This document shows positions 33,215-41,695 of a stretch of 64,000 nt of DNA, piece by piece. Numbering within the stretch: position 1 is the first letter of the stretch; the number at the start of each line of letters is the position of its first letter. A program made the position numbers and the translations under genes. Below the pieces are notes generated by a model, which made no database searches, was not told the origin of the DNA, and saw only the letters and a list, made by a program, of their open reading frames with translations. The stretch comes from Lacticaseibacillus zeae DSM 20178 = KCTC 3804 (GTDB lineage: Bacteria; Bacillota; Bacilli; Lactobacillales; Lactobacillaceae), in contig NZ_BACQ01000031.1 of NCBI RefSeq assembly GCF_000260435.1, positions 62,001 to 126,000 on the forward strand, written 5' to 3'.

Positions 33215-33918
33215 TCGGCGGCCTCGTCGGCATGACCGGCGTGGCTGGTTTTTTACTTCCAATCTTATACACGGCAGGACTCGGCTACAGCACCACGGAG
33301 GGTCTGGCGTTTAGTTTTCTGGCGTTCATTATCTCCGGCTGGCTCGGATCACGCCATTATCAACGGCAGGGATTGATGGATCGGCGCATCGCCTATCTGC
33401 TCAGCGGCGGTAGTTTTGTCGGCGCTATTCTTGGTGTCCGGCTAAACCTTTTACTGCCGACCAGCTGGGTTCAGCTATTACTCTACCTGGTCGTTTTGCT
33501 ATCCGGCATCGCCATTCTGATTCAACAACGCTATCCGCCAAAACCCGGTGTCGATCACCTAAATCACCCGATTTTACTTGTCATTTTAGGCATCGTCACC
33601 GGCTTAATCTGCGCACTTTCCGGAGCAGGCGGCCCAGTGCTGGTCATGCCGCTGCTCGTACTGCTTGGCTGTGAACCACACGCGGCAGTCGGTATCGCCT
33701 TACTCAACTCCGTCTTCATCAGCTTACCCGCCGCGGTCGGCTACCTCAGTCAGATCCAGCTCATGAACACCCTGCCACTACTCGCCATCATCCTCGTCAC
33801 CCACGGCCTCGGCGTCATCGTCGGCAGCCGCCTCGGCCCCAAAATCGACGGTCGTTTATTGAAAAACGGCACCGCAATCTTTTCGATTATCCTTGGTTGC
33901 ATTAAGCTGTGGCCTTGA
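33154..33918 (+). CDS. TSUP (TauE/SafE) family transporter
   Basis: 254 residues from GTG 33154, which has AAAGGA ten bases upstream; ATG 33178 has no such site. Eight helices expected, with the duplicated family motif seen as G-G-L-V-G-M-T-G-V-A-G and, in the second half, G-L-I-C-A-L-S-G-A-G-G-P. TSUP proteins move sulfite, sulfonates or other organic anions. Being in one unit with a deaminase-like enzyme suggests export or import of its product or substrate. Confidence 0.85.
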   Translation: MCTALPNTMAIIIIAIGNIIIGGLVGMTGVAGFLLPILYTAGLGYSTTEGLAFSFLAFIISGWLGSRHYQRQGLMDRRIAYLLSGGSFVGAILGVRLNLLLPTSWVQLLLYLVVLLSGIAILIQQRYPPKPGVDHLNHPILLVILGIVTGLICALSGAGGPVLVMPLLVLLGCEPHAAVGIALLNSVFISLPAAVGYLSQIQLMNTLPLLAIILVTHGLGVIVGSRLGPKIDGRLLKNGTAIFSIILGCIKLWP

Positions 33919-33973
33919 GCAACGGAGATTTTGTTAAAAAAGAAAATAGAATAAATACAATCACAGTTACCCG

Positions 33974-34008
33974 AAGCGAATGAAACTCAACAATCATTCG
34001 CTTTTTTG
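33974..34008 (+). terminator. Terminator after the TSUP gene
   Basis: AAGCGAATGA and TCATTCGCTT flank a ten-base loop, followed by TTTT. Confidence 0.9.
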
Positions 34009-34046
34009 TTGTCTCAGAGATCTCTTGCCGGCATTTCAAGATCCCA

Positions 34047-34236
34047 GTGCCAAAGCGGAGCAATCGGAGGCGGGGGCGGGCTCAGTGGTGAAGTTGGTCT
34101 TAAACGGGTGGTTTTCCCGTTTTAGACCAAGGCCGAGCTTTGAAACCGCGGTTTTTGCGGGTTCAAAGTCGTGCCCACCACTCTAGCTTCGCGGTCGCCA
34201 GCCCCCGAGCCCGCCGGAGATTGCGGAGTTTGGCAC
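34047..34236. repeat. Structured repeat A, copy 3 (190 bp)
   Basis: Ends GTGCCAAAGCGGAGCAATC / GATTGCG...TTTGGCAC. Stem A is TTGGTCTTAAACGGG / CCCGTTTTAGACCAA, stem B CTTTGAAACCGC / GCGGGTTCAAAG, stem C GGCGGGGGCGGGCT / AGCCCCCGAGCCCGCC. Junction blocks are the same as in copies 1 and 2. No reading frame. Confidence 0.88.
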
Positions 34237-34276
34237 GACAAGAACCACAACAGAAAGATAATATTTTCATACCTCC

Positions 34277-34325
34277 TTGACAAGAATATTCATAAACACT
34301 AAGATATGCGAATGAACGTTCATTC
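34277..34325 (+). promoter_or_regulatory. Promoter and TetR operator of the MMPL operon
   Basis: TTGACA (34277-34282) and TAAGAT (34300-34305), 17-base spacing. GAATGAACGTTCATTC (34310-34325) is a perfect 16-bp palindrome at the start site, the expected place for autorepression by the TetR gene that follows. Confidence 0.75.
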
Positions 34326-34340
34326 CATAAGGAGGTTATC

Positions 34341-34943
34341 ATGGCATCTATTCCTGTACCAAGTCCGATTATCGAGCAGGCTGTTAAGTTATTCGCCGAA
34401 CGCGGTTACGCCGAAACCAACCTGCCGTCGATCGCCAAAGCGGCAAAAGTCGCGGTTGGCACGATTTATCGGCATTTTAAAAGCAAAGAAGATATTCTCA
34501 ACACCGCCTTTACGGATATTATGAATTTCTTCCACAACTCGCTAGCCGAAGCCGCTGACTGTGATCCCGATGACCCAGAGACCATGTTCGGTCGCTTGTT
34601 TGACGCAGCAACCGCATCCATGGAGCAGTACCCGACAGAGTTGCATTTTATTCAGCAAAACGTCTTCAATGAAGCACTCAATGCCGAAAGCCGGGCCGCC
34701 CGCGGGCGCGTGATTACACTCATTAACAACATGCTCATGGATGGCCAAGACCGCGGGGTGATTGTCAAAGCCGATGTCCGCACCCAACTCGCCATTCTAT
34801 ACGGTAGCATCGTCAGTATGATTGATATCGTCTGGGCACAGCAGCAAATCGAAGGCCACGTTTCCAACCAAAAAGCATTGGCCGCCGATTTGAAAAATCA
34901 GGTCTGGAACGGTCTCACCAGTGAAAGAAGGGTCTTTAATTGA
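34341..34943 (+). CDS. TetR family regulator of the MMPL exporter
   Basis: 200 residues. The N-terminal helix-turn-helix reads L-P-S-I-A-K-A-A-K-V-A-V-G-T-I-Y-R-H-F-K-S-K, a near-perfect TetR match. AAGGAGG precedes the ATG. Its last bases overlap the MMPL start (TTGA). It very likely represses the two-gene operon from the 34310 palindrome. Confidence 0.94.
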   Translation: MASIPVPSPIIEQAVKLFAERGYAETNLPSIAKAAKVAVGTIYRHFKSKEDILNTAFTDIMNFFHNSLAEAADCDPDDPETMFGRLFDAATASMEQYPTELHFIQQNVFNEALNAESRAARGRVITLINNMLMDGQDRGVIVKADVRTQLAILYGSIVSMIDIVWAQQQIEGHVSNQKALAADLKNQVWNGLTSERRVFN

Positions 34944-37900
34944 AAAATCTTCGCAATCGTCACATCCCTACCCTGATTTTCTGGCTTGTCGTTATTTTGG
35001 TGACCCTCGTGACCATGCCTGACGTCTCGGGAATTGTCCGCGATAAAGGCGCTTTATCACTGCCCAAAAACGAAGAAAGCCAGGTTGCGGCCAACATTGA
35101 GAAAAAGGCCAACCATAACCAGAAAGTCCGCTCCTTCGCCCTCGTTTTTAGCAATGGCGACAAAAAGCTGACGGCAACCCAGAAAAAAGCGATTACCAAA
35201 ACGCTCAAAGGCCTCAAAGATTCTAAGGCCGTTAACATTGTCAACGTCACGCAGTCGTCTGACAACGCCGAAACCAAAAAGCAGCTCGAGGCCAAAGATG
35301 GCACCACTCAGATGGCACTGGTTGATGTGAAAGCCAAGGGTCAGGTCCGGCCGCAAACCAAGAATCTCGAGCAACAAATTAAAACCGCGAACGTCAAAAC
35401 ATACGTCACTGGCAGCGATGTACTCAACGATGACTTCGCCACGGTAACCGAAAAAGGGATCCAGAAAACGGAAATCATCGCTGCGATTTTCATCTTTATC
35501 GTGCTGATCATCGTTTTCCGTTCACCGATTGTGCCACTGGTATCGCTGCTAACCGTTGCGATTTCCTTTCTGACATCGTTGAACATCATCATGACGCTCG
35601 CCGATAAGGCCAATTTTCCGATTTCTAATTTCACGCAAGTCTTCCTTGTGGTTGTCTTATTCGGGATCGGGACAGATTACAACATTTTGCTATATGACGA
35701 CTTTAAAGCCGCGTTGTCCCAAGGTATTCCCAGAACCAAGGCAGCCGGCATTGCCAGACGTTTCGGCGGCCGCACGATTCTTTATTCCGGACTGTCGGTT
35801 CTGATCGGCTTTTCGGTTCTCGGTCTAGCCAACTTCAAGTTCTATCGTTCCGCGGTTGGTGTCGCCATTGGGGTACTCATTCTTTTGACGGTACTCTTAA
35901 CCCTGAACATGTTCTTCATGGCAACCATGGGCGAAAAGCTCTTCTGGCCCAGCAAGAATCTGGATGGCCACAGCACCAGCCGCCTGTGGCATGGTCTTTC
36001 CAAAGTTGGCATCGCCCGCCCGCTCATCACGCTTGGCGTTACCGGCATCATCGCCGTGCCATTTTTACTGAATGCCAACCAGACGCTGAACTTCAATAAC
36101 GCGGACGAGTTGCCGGAGACGTTGCAATCCAAAGTCGGTTATCGCCTGATTCAGGATCATTATTCAAAAGGCATGGCCTCGCCGACCACGATTTATATTC
36201 AAAGTAAGCACCCGCTGAATAGCCAGACCGTTCTGGGCACGATCGATGACGTCACCACCTACCTGCAGCAGGAAAAAGGCGTCAAAACCGTGGCGTCGGT
36301 CACCCAGCCAGGTGGCAGTAAAATCAAGTCACTGTATCTTAACGACCAACTCAAAACGATCAACAGCGGCTTAACGCAAAGCGTCAAAGGCTTGAAGCAG
36401 GTTCAAGCCGGGCTTAATGATGCGAACACCCAAATCAAAAACGCCAATGTCGCGGGCAGTACCCAACAGGTGCAAACCTTGGCAGACGGCACCACGACAT
36501 TGTCCTCTGGCGCCACCAGCCTCAGCAGCGGCATTAGTCAGTACACATCCGGGGTCACCTCGCTGAATAATGGCCTCGGCCAGTTAAGTAGCCAGCTGCC
36601 AACGCTAACTTCTGGCGTCAACACCTTGAGCACCGGTTCCACTCAGCTAGCCAAGGGGATGAACGAGCTCAATAGCAACAGCACCGTGCTTGCCAGCGGG
36701 ATGAACCAGCTCAGCAGCAAGTCAGGCGAACTCACCAGCGGCATGGACACGTTGAATAATCAGATTCAGACGTTAACCGGAACTGCCCAACAAATCATCA
36801 CACTCATCAATCAATTGCCGGATGCCAGTCAGCTCACCCAACCAATTCTGGACAAAATCAACGCCTTTTCCAGCGGGGTACAGCAATTGACCGATGGCAC
36901 AAGTGCCTTAGGTGACGGCATTAAGACCTTAAACGCCGGCACGACTGCCATGAACAACGGCATCGGCACCCTCACCAGTGGTACCAATCAGCTGAACAGC
37001 GGCATCAATTCGCTGAACAGCCAAGTCCCGACGCTGGTTTCCGGTGTCAACCAACTCAGCTCGGGTTCTTCTCAACTCGCCAGCCAAAATGGCACGCTTA
37101 ATAATGGCGCTTCGCAAATTGCGAGCGGTGCCGAGCAGGTCAACACCGGCGTTCAGACCTTGAACACGAAAATCAAAGCAATTTCCCAACAGGTCAGCTC
37201 TATGCAAAGCGGTCTCACTTCCGCCAATCAAGCTCTTGGCACGATCGCAGACGGCAGCACCAGCATGAAGCAATATCTGACTGAGCTACAGCGATCGTAT
37301 TTAGGTAAAAAGTTCTATATTCCAAACGCCACGCTGAAAAGTAATACCTTTAAGCCAGCATTAGCGACTTACATGGCTGATAACAACAAAATCACGAAGT
37401 TTACCGTGGTGTTAAAAGGCGATCCAAGTACCGATGCGGCCGCCCAACAAATTAAAGCGATCAAAGCGGATCTCACCGCCAAGTTGAAACACACGCCGCT
37501 TGACGATGCGACTGTGGCAATCGGTGGCCAAACGTCGCAAACCGCTGACCTCCAGGACTTGGCTAACGGCGACTTCGAGCGAACCGCTGCCATCATGATT
37601 ATTGGGATCGGCATCGCGTTGATCGTTGTCACGCGCTCCGTGATTCAACCCATCAGCATCATTACCACCCTGTTGATGGCCTATATCACATCGTTGGGAT
37701 TGACCAGGCTGTTTTCAACCTATGTACTCGGGCGCGCCATGTTAACGTGGAACACCCCATTCTTCTCCTTCATCATGCTAGTTGCCCTCGGCGTTGACTA
37801 CAGCATCTTCCTGATGGTTCGTTACCGTGACAACGCGCTGGAAGGCGGCACCATGACCCAACGCATTGCCAAAGCCGCCACCGTTATCGGCGCTGTCGTC

Positions 37901-38302
37901 ATCTCAGCTGCGGTTATCTTAAGCGGCACTTTTGCGGCCATGATCCCGTCTGGCATTACCACCTTGATTCAGGTAGCGCTAGCCGTCATCATCGGACTGA
38001 TCTTATTGGTCTTCCTGCTGCCGCTGGTCATGTCCAGTGTCATCAGTCTGACTGACAAACAGATGCACAAAAACAACCACCCACAAGGACCGGGACCGAC
38101 TCCTGATTCAAATGCACCCGACCCAGATGGCCCAACCAAGCCAACACCTAATGCTCCGGTTGTGACCCCTGCAGCCGCGAATTCGATGCCTGAGCATCCG
38201 CAACCATCGTCACATGCTGCACCGCGTGTCCATTTAGCGGCGATGCCAACAACAGACTCGCAAGCCTCGCCGTCTAAAACTTCACGGCATCAGTCAAAGT
38301 AG
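34940..38302 (+). CDS. RND/MMPL family transporter
   Basis: 1120 residues, TTG start with GAAGGG upstream. N-terminal helix, a soluble loop, MMPL domain 1 (~165-360), a very long extracellular segment (~470-790) built of repeated L-x-S-G and N-x-G units predicted to form a coiled coil, MMPL domain 2 (~870-1040), and a proline-rich cytoplasmic tail (~1050-1120). Such YdgH/Pip-like exporters move lipids or amphiphilic toxins across the membrane. Operon with the TetR gene. Confidence 0.92.
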   Translation: MKNLRNRHIPTLIFWLVVILVTLVTMPDVSGIVRDKGALSLPKNEESQVAANIEKKANHNQKVRSFALVFSNGDKKLTATQKKAITKTLKGLKDSKAVNIVNVTQSSDNAETKKQLEAKDGTTQMALVDVKAKGQVRPQTKNLEQQIKTANVKTYVTGSDVLNDDFATVTEKGIQKTEIIAAIFIFIVLIIVFRSPIVPLVSLLTVAISFLTSLNIIMTLADKANFPISNFTQVFLVVVLFGIGTDYNILLYDDFKAALSQGIPRTKAAGIARRFGGRTILYSGLSVLIGFSVLGLANFKFYRSAVGVAIGVLILLTVLLTLNMFFMATMGEKLFWPSKNLDGHSTSRLWHGLSKVGIARPLITLGVTGIIAVPFLLNANQTLNFNNADELPETLQSKVGYRLIQDHYSKGMASPTTIYIQSKHPLNSQTVLGTIDDVTTYLQQEKGVKTVASVTQPGGSKIKSLYLNDQLKTINSGLTQSVKGLKQVQAGLNDANTQIKNANVAGSTQQVQTLADGTTTLSSGATSLSSGISQYTSGVTSLNNGLGQLSSQLPTLTSGVNTLSTGSTQLAKGMNELNSNSTVLASGMNQLSSKSGELTSGMDTLNNQIQTLTGTAQQIITLINQLPDASQLTQPILDKINAFSSGVQQLTDGTSALGDGIKTLNAGTTAMNNGIGTLTSGTNQLNSGINSLNSQVPTLVSGVNQLSSGSSQLASQNGTLNNGASQIASGAEQVNTGVQTLNTKIKAISQQVSSMQSGLTSANQALGTIADGSTSMKQYLTELQRSYLGKKFYIPNATLKSNTFKPALATYMADNNKITKFTVVLKGDPSTDAAAQQIKAIKADLTAKLKHTPLDDATVAIGGQTSQTADLQDLANGDFERTAAIMIIGIGIALIVVTRSVIQPISIITTLLMAYITSLGLTRLFSTYVLGRAMLTWNTPFFSFIMLVALGVDYSIFLMVRYRDNALEGGTMTQRIAKAATVIGAVVISAAVILSGTFAAMIPSGITTLIQVALAVIIGLILLVFLLPLVMSSVISLTDKQMHKNNHPQGPGPTPDSNAPDPDGPTKPTPNAPVVTPAAANSMPEHPQPSSHAAPRVHLAAMPTTDSQASPSKTSRHQSK

Positions 38303-38663
38303 ACATCAGCTGCGGCCTCGTCAGGAAGCAAGTCGTCAGATACGAACAATCCGGAGTCGTGACTCATCGATAAGCTTCGTCACCGTGATGAGCAATGCCG
38401 GGTTTATCTTCGATATAGATAGTGTTGGTCAATCGTTGACCAACGACAACGCAAATTAAATTCGTCAGGAATCCCATTGTTATTAGCGAAACATCTGCTA
38501 ATGATGATAGGATTCTTTTTGTATCACGACATATATAAGATCCAAAATGAGAAAATAAGCTCTACTGTTTACTCGCGTGACGAGCTAAGCTAATGACAAA
38601 CATCATATACACCTCAACCACTGCAGGTATCTAGAAGTTTTTACATAAGGTAGGTCATGAAAT
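38303..38663. other. Intergenic spacer with small hairpin
   Basis: 361 bases, no gene. GTTGGTCAA and TTGACCAAC (38424-38444) form a perfect 9-bp hairpin without a T-run. Nothing else recognised. Confidence 0.5.
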
Positions 38664-38996
38664 ATGCGTTCATCTGAAAACAACAAATCAGGCAAGCTGC
38701 TCGCTTCAGCTGTGCTTTGCACTTTTATCCTTTTTCTAATTTCGGTTTTATGGGCGTTACATACCGGAACCAAGCTTGCCAAGACCACTCCGCTCATTCT
38801 TGTTCTGATTCTGTCGATCTTAAGTTACCGTCAGTATCAACCTAACACTACCGATAAAAAAAGGCCGCTATTCGTTCCAAAAGCATTTGGTGTCGGCCTG
38901 GGTATTAATCCTAATCATCCAGTAGGGCGATTGATCTGGTATCTCATCTTTGTCGTGGTGACGGCCTTAATTGTATTCGTGGCCTTTAGCGACTAA
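38664..38996 (+). CDS. DUF5808-like membrane protein
   Basis: 110 residues: a membrane pair (~13-35, ~40-57), a short loop and a C-terminal helix. The segment F-V-P-K-A-F-G-V-G-L-G-I-N-P-N-H-P resembles the DUF5808 core. AAGGTAGG precedes the ATG. Function unknown. Confidence 0.72.
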   Translation: MRSSENNKSGKLLASAVLCTFILFLISVLWALHTGTKLAKTTPLILVLILSILSYRQYQPNTTDKKRPLFVPKAFGVGLGINPNHPVGRLIWYLIFVVVTALIVFVAFSD

Positions 38997-39028
38997 CACG
39001 CTGCTAACAGTGTGTAATCTTTTCCATG

Positions 39029-39042
39029 TGAAAGCGCTTGCG
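39029..39042 (+). promoter_or_regulatory. cre-like catabolite control site
   Basis: TGAAAGCGCTTGCG agrees with the CcpA consensus TGWAANCGNTNNCA except at the last base. It lies 84 bases upstream of the exporter gene at 39126. Confidence 0.5.
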
Positions 39043-39125
39043 TTTGCGTGTCGCTGAGGAATCTGCTATCGTCAGCAGTGGCCTGAATCTGGTTCAGACT
39101 AAATTATAGAAACGAAGGCACGCAC

Positions 39126-40508
39126 ATGACGACTTCACCGGTTTCGCATCGCACGCAGCTCGCTATTTTGTCAGCTGGACTACTGACATTTGTCGGTATT
39201 TTGGTTGAAACGTCAATGAATGTCACTTTTCCGACATTGATTAAAACGTTACATGTGTCTTTATCCACAGTGCAATGGCTCACCTCTGGCTACCTTTTGA
39301 TGGTCACGTTGGTCATGAGCACCACCGCTTTTTTATTACGCCGCTTTAACACGCGTTCCCTGTTTCGCGGGGCCGTTTTATGCGCACTGGCCGGAACAGT
39401 GCTGTGTATCTGGGCACCGAACTTTCCGATCCTTTTTGCCGGGCGACTATTACAGGCACTGGCAACTGGGGTTTCGACGCCGTTGATGTTCCATCTGATC
39501 CTGACCTTAATCCCCCAGGCACATCTCGGCCTTTATGTCGGCATGGCCAGCGTTGTCACGTCACTGGCACCAGCGTTAGGGCCAACGTATGGCGGTTTGT
39601 TAACTTACTATGCATCATGGCGGATGATCTTTTGGCTGGTATTGCCTGTCATTTTATTAGTCTGGTCCATGGGCGAAGCCACTATTCGCGTCAAAGCACG
39701 CACCACGGACGAGCACTTCGACTTCATTGGCTTCTTGCTGTTGGCGGTAGGCTTGTTTTCACTCATTGAACTGCTCGATCAATTCACGGCAGCTGGCATC
39801 ACCGTTGCTTTCTGGATCTACGCCGCCGCATTAGCTGTAGCCATCATTGGCATGGGCGCGCATTTACGCCGTACATCTACGCCATTACTCAATTTTTCAT
39901 TACTCAAACACGCCGGTATTCGCGCCCGTGCCATTAATTTCTTCATTCTGCAATTCGGCAACATCGGCATTGCTTTTGTCACCCCGATCTTTGCCGAAAA
40001 TGTCCTGCACACCAATGCCTCTGTCGCCGGGCTACTATTATTACCCGGTTCCCTGCTCGGCGCGGCAGTTTCACCAATTGGCGGCGCCTTGTATGATCGC
40101 TTCGGTGCCCATCGGTTATTGTTGATCAGTGATGCGGCGATGGTTGTCGGTGCCATGCTGCTTGGTCTGTTCACGCATCAATTAGGCATGGCGTTGATCG
40201 TCGGGTTCTATCTAATTTTTCGGGTGGGCTTCAATCTCGGCTTCGGCAATACCATGTCCGATGCCAGCACTATGGTAAACGGCCCGGAAAAAGCCGACAT
40301 CAACTCTCTGTTCAACACCTTACAGCAATACGCCGGCTCACTAGGAACGGCCAGCCTGTCAGCCATTATCACGTTGCAACAACGCCTCGCTCCTGCTGGC
40401 GCCGAGGCAACCGGCAGCCAAATTGACTTCTTCCTGCTGGCTGGATTGGCGGCATTAACCTTCGTTATCCAGTGGCGGTTGGGCGACAGGCGTCAACAAG
40501 CCGCATAA
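39126..40508 (+). CDS. DHA2-family MFS exporter
   Basis: 460 residues, 14 helices. Helix 1 has E-T-S-M-N-V-T-F-P (D/E-x-x-x-V-x-x-P pattern), helix 4-5 region V-T-S-L-A-P-A-L-G-P-T-Y-G-G (motif C). GAAGG lies seven bases before the ATG. It lacks the large loop of the exporter at 7195. Substrate unknown; the cre-like site upstream suggests carbon regulation. Confidence 0.9.
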   Translation: MTTSPVSHRTQLAILSAGLLTFVGILVETSMNVTFPTLIKTLHVSLSTVQWLTSGYLLMVTLVMSTTAFLLRRFNTRSLFRGAVLCALAGTVLCIWAPNFPILFAGRLLQALATGVSTPLMFHLILTLIPQAHLGLYVGMASVVTSLAPALGPTYGGLLTYYASWRMIFWLVLPVILLVWSMGEATIRVKARTTDEHFDFIGFLLLAVGLFSLIELLDQFTAAGITVAFWIYAAALAVAIIGMGAHLRRTSTPLLNFSLLKHAGIRARAINFFILQFGNIGIAFVTPIFAENVLHTNASVAGLLLLPGSLLGAAVSPIGGALYDRFGAHRLLLISDAAMVVGAMLLGLFTHQLGMALIVGFYLIFRVGFNLGFGNTMSDASTMVNGPEKADINSLFNTLQQYAGSLGTASLSAIITLQQRLAPAGAEATGSQIDFFLLAGLAALTFVIQWRLGDRRQQAA

Positions 40509-40632
40509 TTTTACCGTGTCAAAATGTCGTTCCCGAATCAAGATGAAGTTCAGGCAACAGAAGCACGAACAGTCAAACTACAGCGTCGATCAACAAATCC
40601 AATTTATCTCTGAAATGAACAGTCCACCTGAA

Positions 40633-40668
40633 AAATAGCCGTACCCCAAAACCGGGATACGGCTATTT
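40633..40668. terminator. Bidirectional terminator between MFS and GH43 genes
   Basis: AAATAGCCGTA and TACGGCTATTT flank a 14-base loop. Confidence 0.85.
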
Positions 40669-40726
40669 CATTGTCATGGGACTCGCACATGACTCTGGAT
40701 CGCTTTTCTTACTCACTAAATCATTT

Positions 40727-41644
40727 TCACTGCCAACGTTTAATCAACCGCGCATAGTCCGCCTGATCAATCGGCAGCACTGACCCGTGGCGTGGCCGAT
40801 CTGGCAACTGATAGGTCCCCGCAGATGGCTGCGTGAATTGACCGCTGGCAAGATCATCGGTCAGGGCTGGCACATACGCCCGGACGTCATGGTTAACTTG
40901 ATCCAACAACAAACACCACTGACCATCCGGCAACTGGTAGGCTTGCGGTCCTTCCACACGCTGCATATTGGCCAGATAAGTCGACGCAATCGGCTGACCA
41001 GCAGCATCATCCAAATGCTGCACGCGATCCATCACGACTTGCCCGCGCTGATTCAGTTTCCAGAATCGATAGAAAACGCCATCCGCCGCAACCACATCGA
41101 GATCAATCACGTCATAAGTCGCATCGTTAAGATAAACTTCCGGCGTTGTAAAATGCTGAAAATCTTTAGTGTGGGCTGAATAGATACGCAATCTTTTCGG
41201 ATTCTCCGTGGTATCCGTCGCCGACCAGAACAGCCGGTCATCCGCATGATCAGGATCCAAGATAGCTTCCGGCGCCCAGACACAGCCAAAATGGGGTCCT
41301 AACGTCACGGTTTCCCCTTGATCCCAAGTGACTAAATCCTTGGAATGCCAGACGAGCAGTTGATCACTGCCGGCAACCTCGGCGCGAGTCCAGGCACCGG
41401 GTTCTGTGTGTCCATACATCCGCAGATCCGTTGCCAGTAAAACGTAATCGCCCTTCTGCGTCCGAAACAGAAACGGATCGCGGGCGCCATGTGTCCCGAG
41501 TTGGTTGGTGACGACCGGCTTATTGTCATGCAACGCCGTAAAATGCAGGCCATCCCGACTGAGCGCAAAGTAAATTTGCTCGCCATTTTGGTACTGTTCA
41601 CCCGTGAAATAGCTCATTAGATACCCATAAGCTGGCTGAGCCAC
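40727..41644 (-). CDS. Glycoside hydrolase family 43-like protein
   Basis: 305 residues from GTG 41644, with AAGGAAGG eight bases upstream; the ATG at 41668 lacks one. Five-bladed propeller features: A-R-D-P-F-L-F-R near 65, W-A-P-E-A-I near 135 and an acid in the D-V-I-D-L-D-V blade. No signal peptide, so it acts on imported oligosaccharides. GH43 enzymes cleave arabinose, xylose or galactose units. Last gene of the gntR-kdgK-GH59-GH43 unit. Confidence 0.82.
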   Translation of the reverse strand: MAQPAYGYLMSYFTGEQYQNGEQIYFALSRDGLHFTALHDNKPVVTNQLGTHGARDPFLFRTQKGDYVLLATDLRMYGHTEPGAWTRAEVAGSDQLLVWHSKDLVTWDQGETVTLGPHFGCVWAPEAILDPDHADDRLFWSATDTTENPKRLRIYSAHTKDFQHFTTPEVYLNDATYDVIDLDVVAADGVFYRFWKLNQRGQVVMDRVQHLDDAAGQPIASTYLANMQRVEGPQAYQLPDGQWCLLLDQVNHDVRAYVPALTDDLASGQFTQPSAGTYQLPDRPRHGSVLPIDQADYARLIKRWQ

Positions 41645-41695
41645 CTGACTCACCTTCCTTTGAAACATACTGCCAGAGGTCGCAACTCCTGCCGC

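Noticed and set aside
25268-34236. Repeat A as an IscB/TnpB guide RNA (omega RNA) or group II intron
   Set aside because: No IscB, TnpB or reverse transcriptase gene is nearby, three copies lie in intergenic sites, and no intron domain V-like hairpin with its conserved catalytic triad was found.
34310-34325. GAATGAACGTTCATTC as a third LexA box
   Set aside because: LexA needs GAAC-N4-GTTC; here GAAC and GTTC abut. It is better explained as the operator of the TetR gene that follows.
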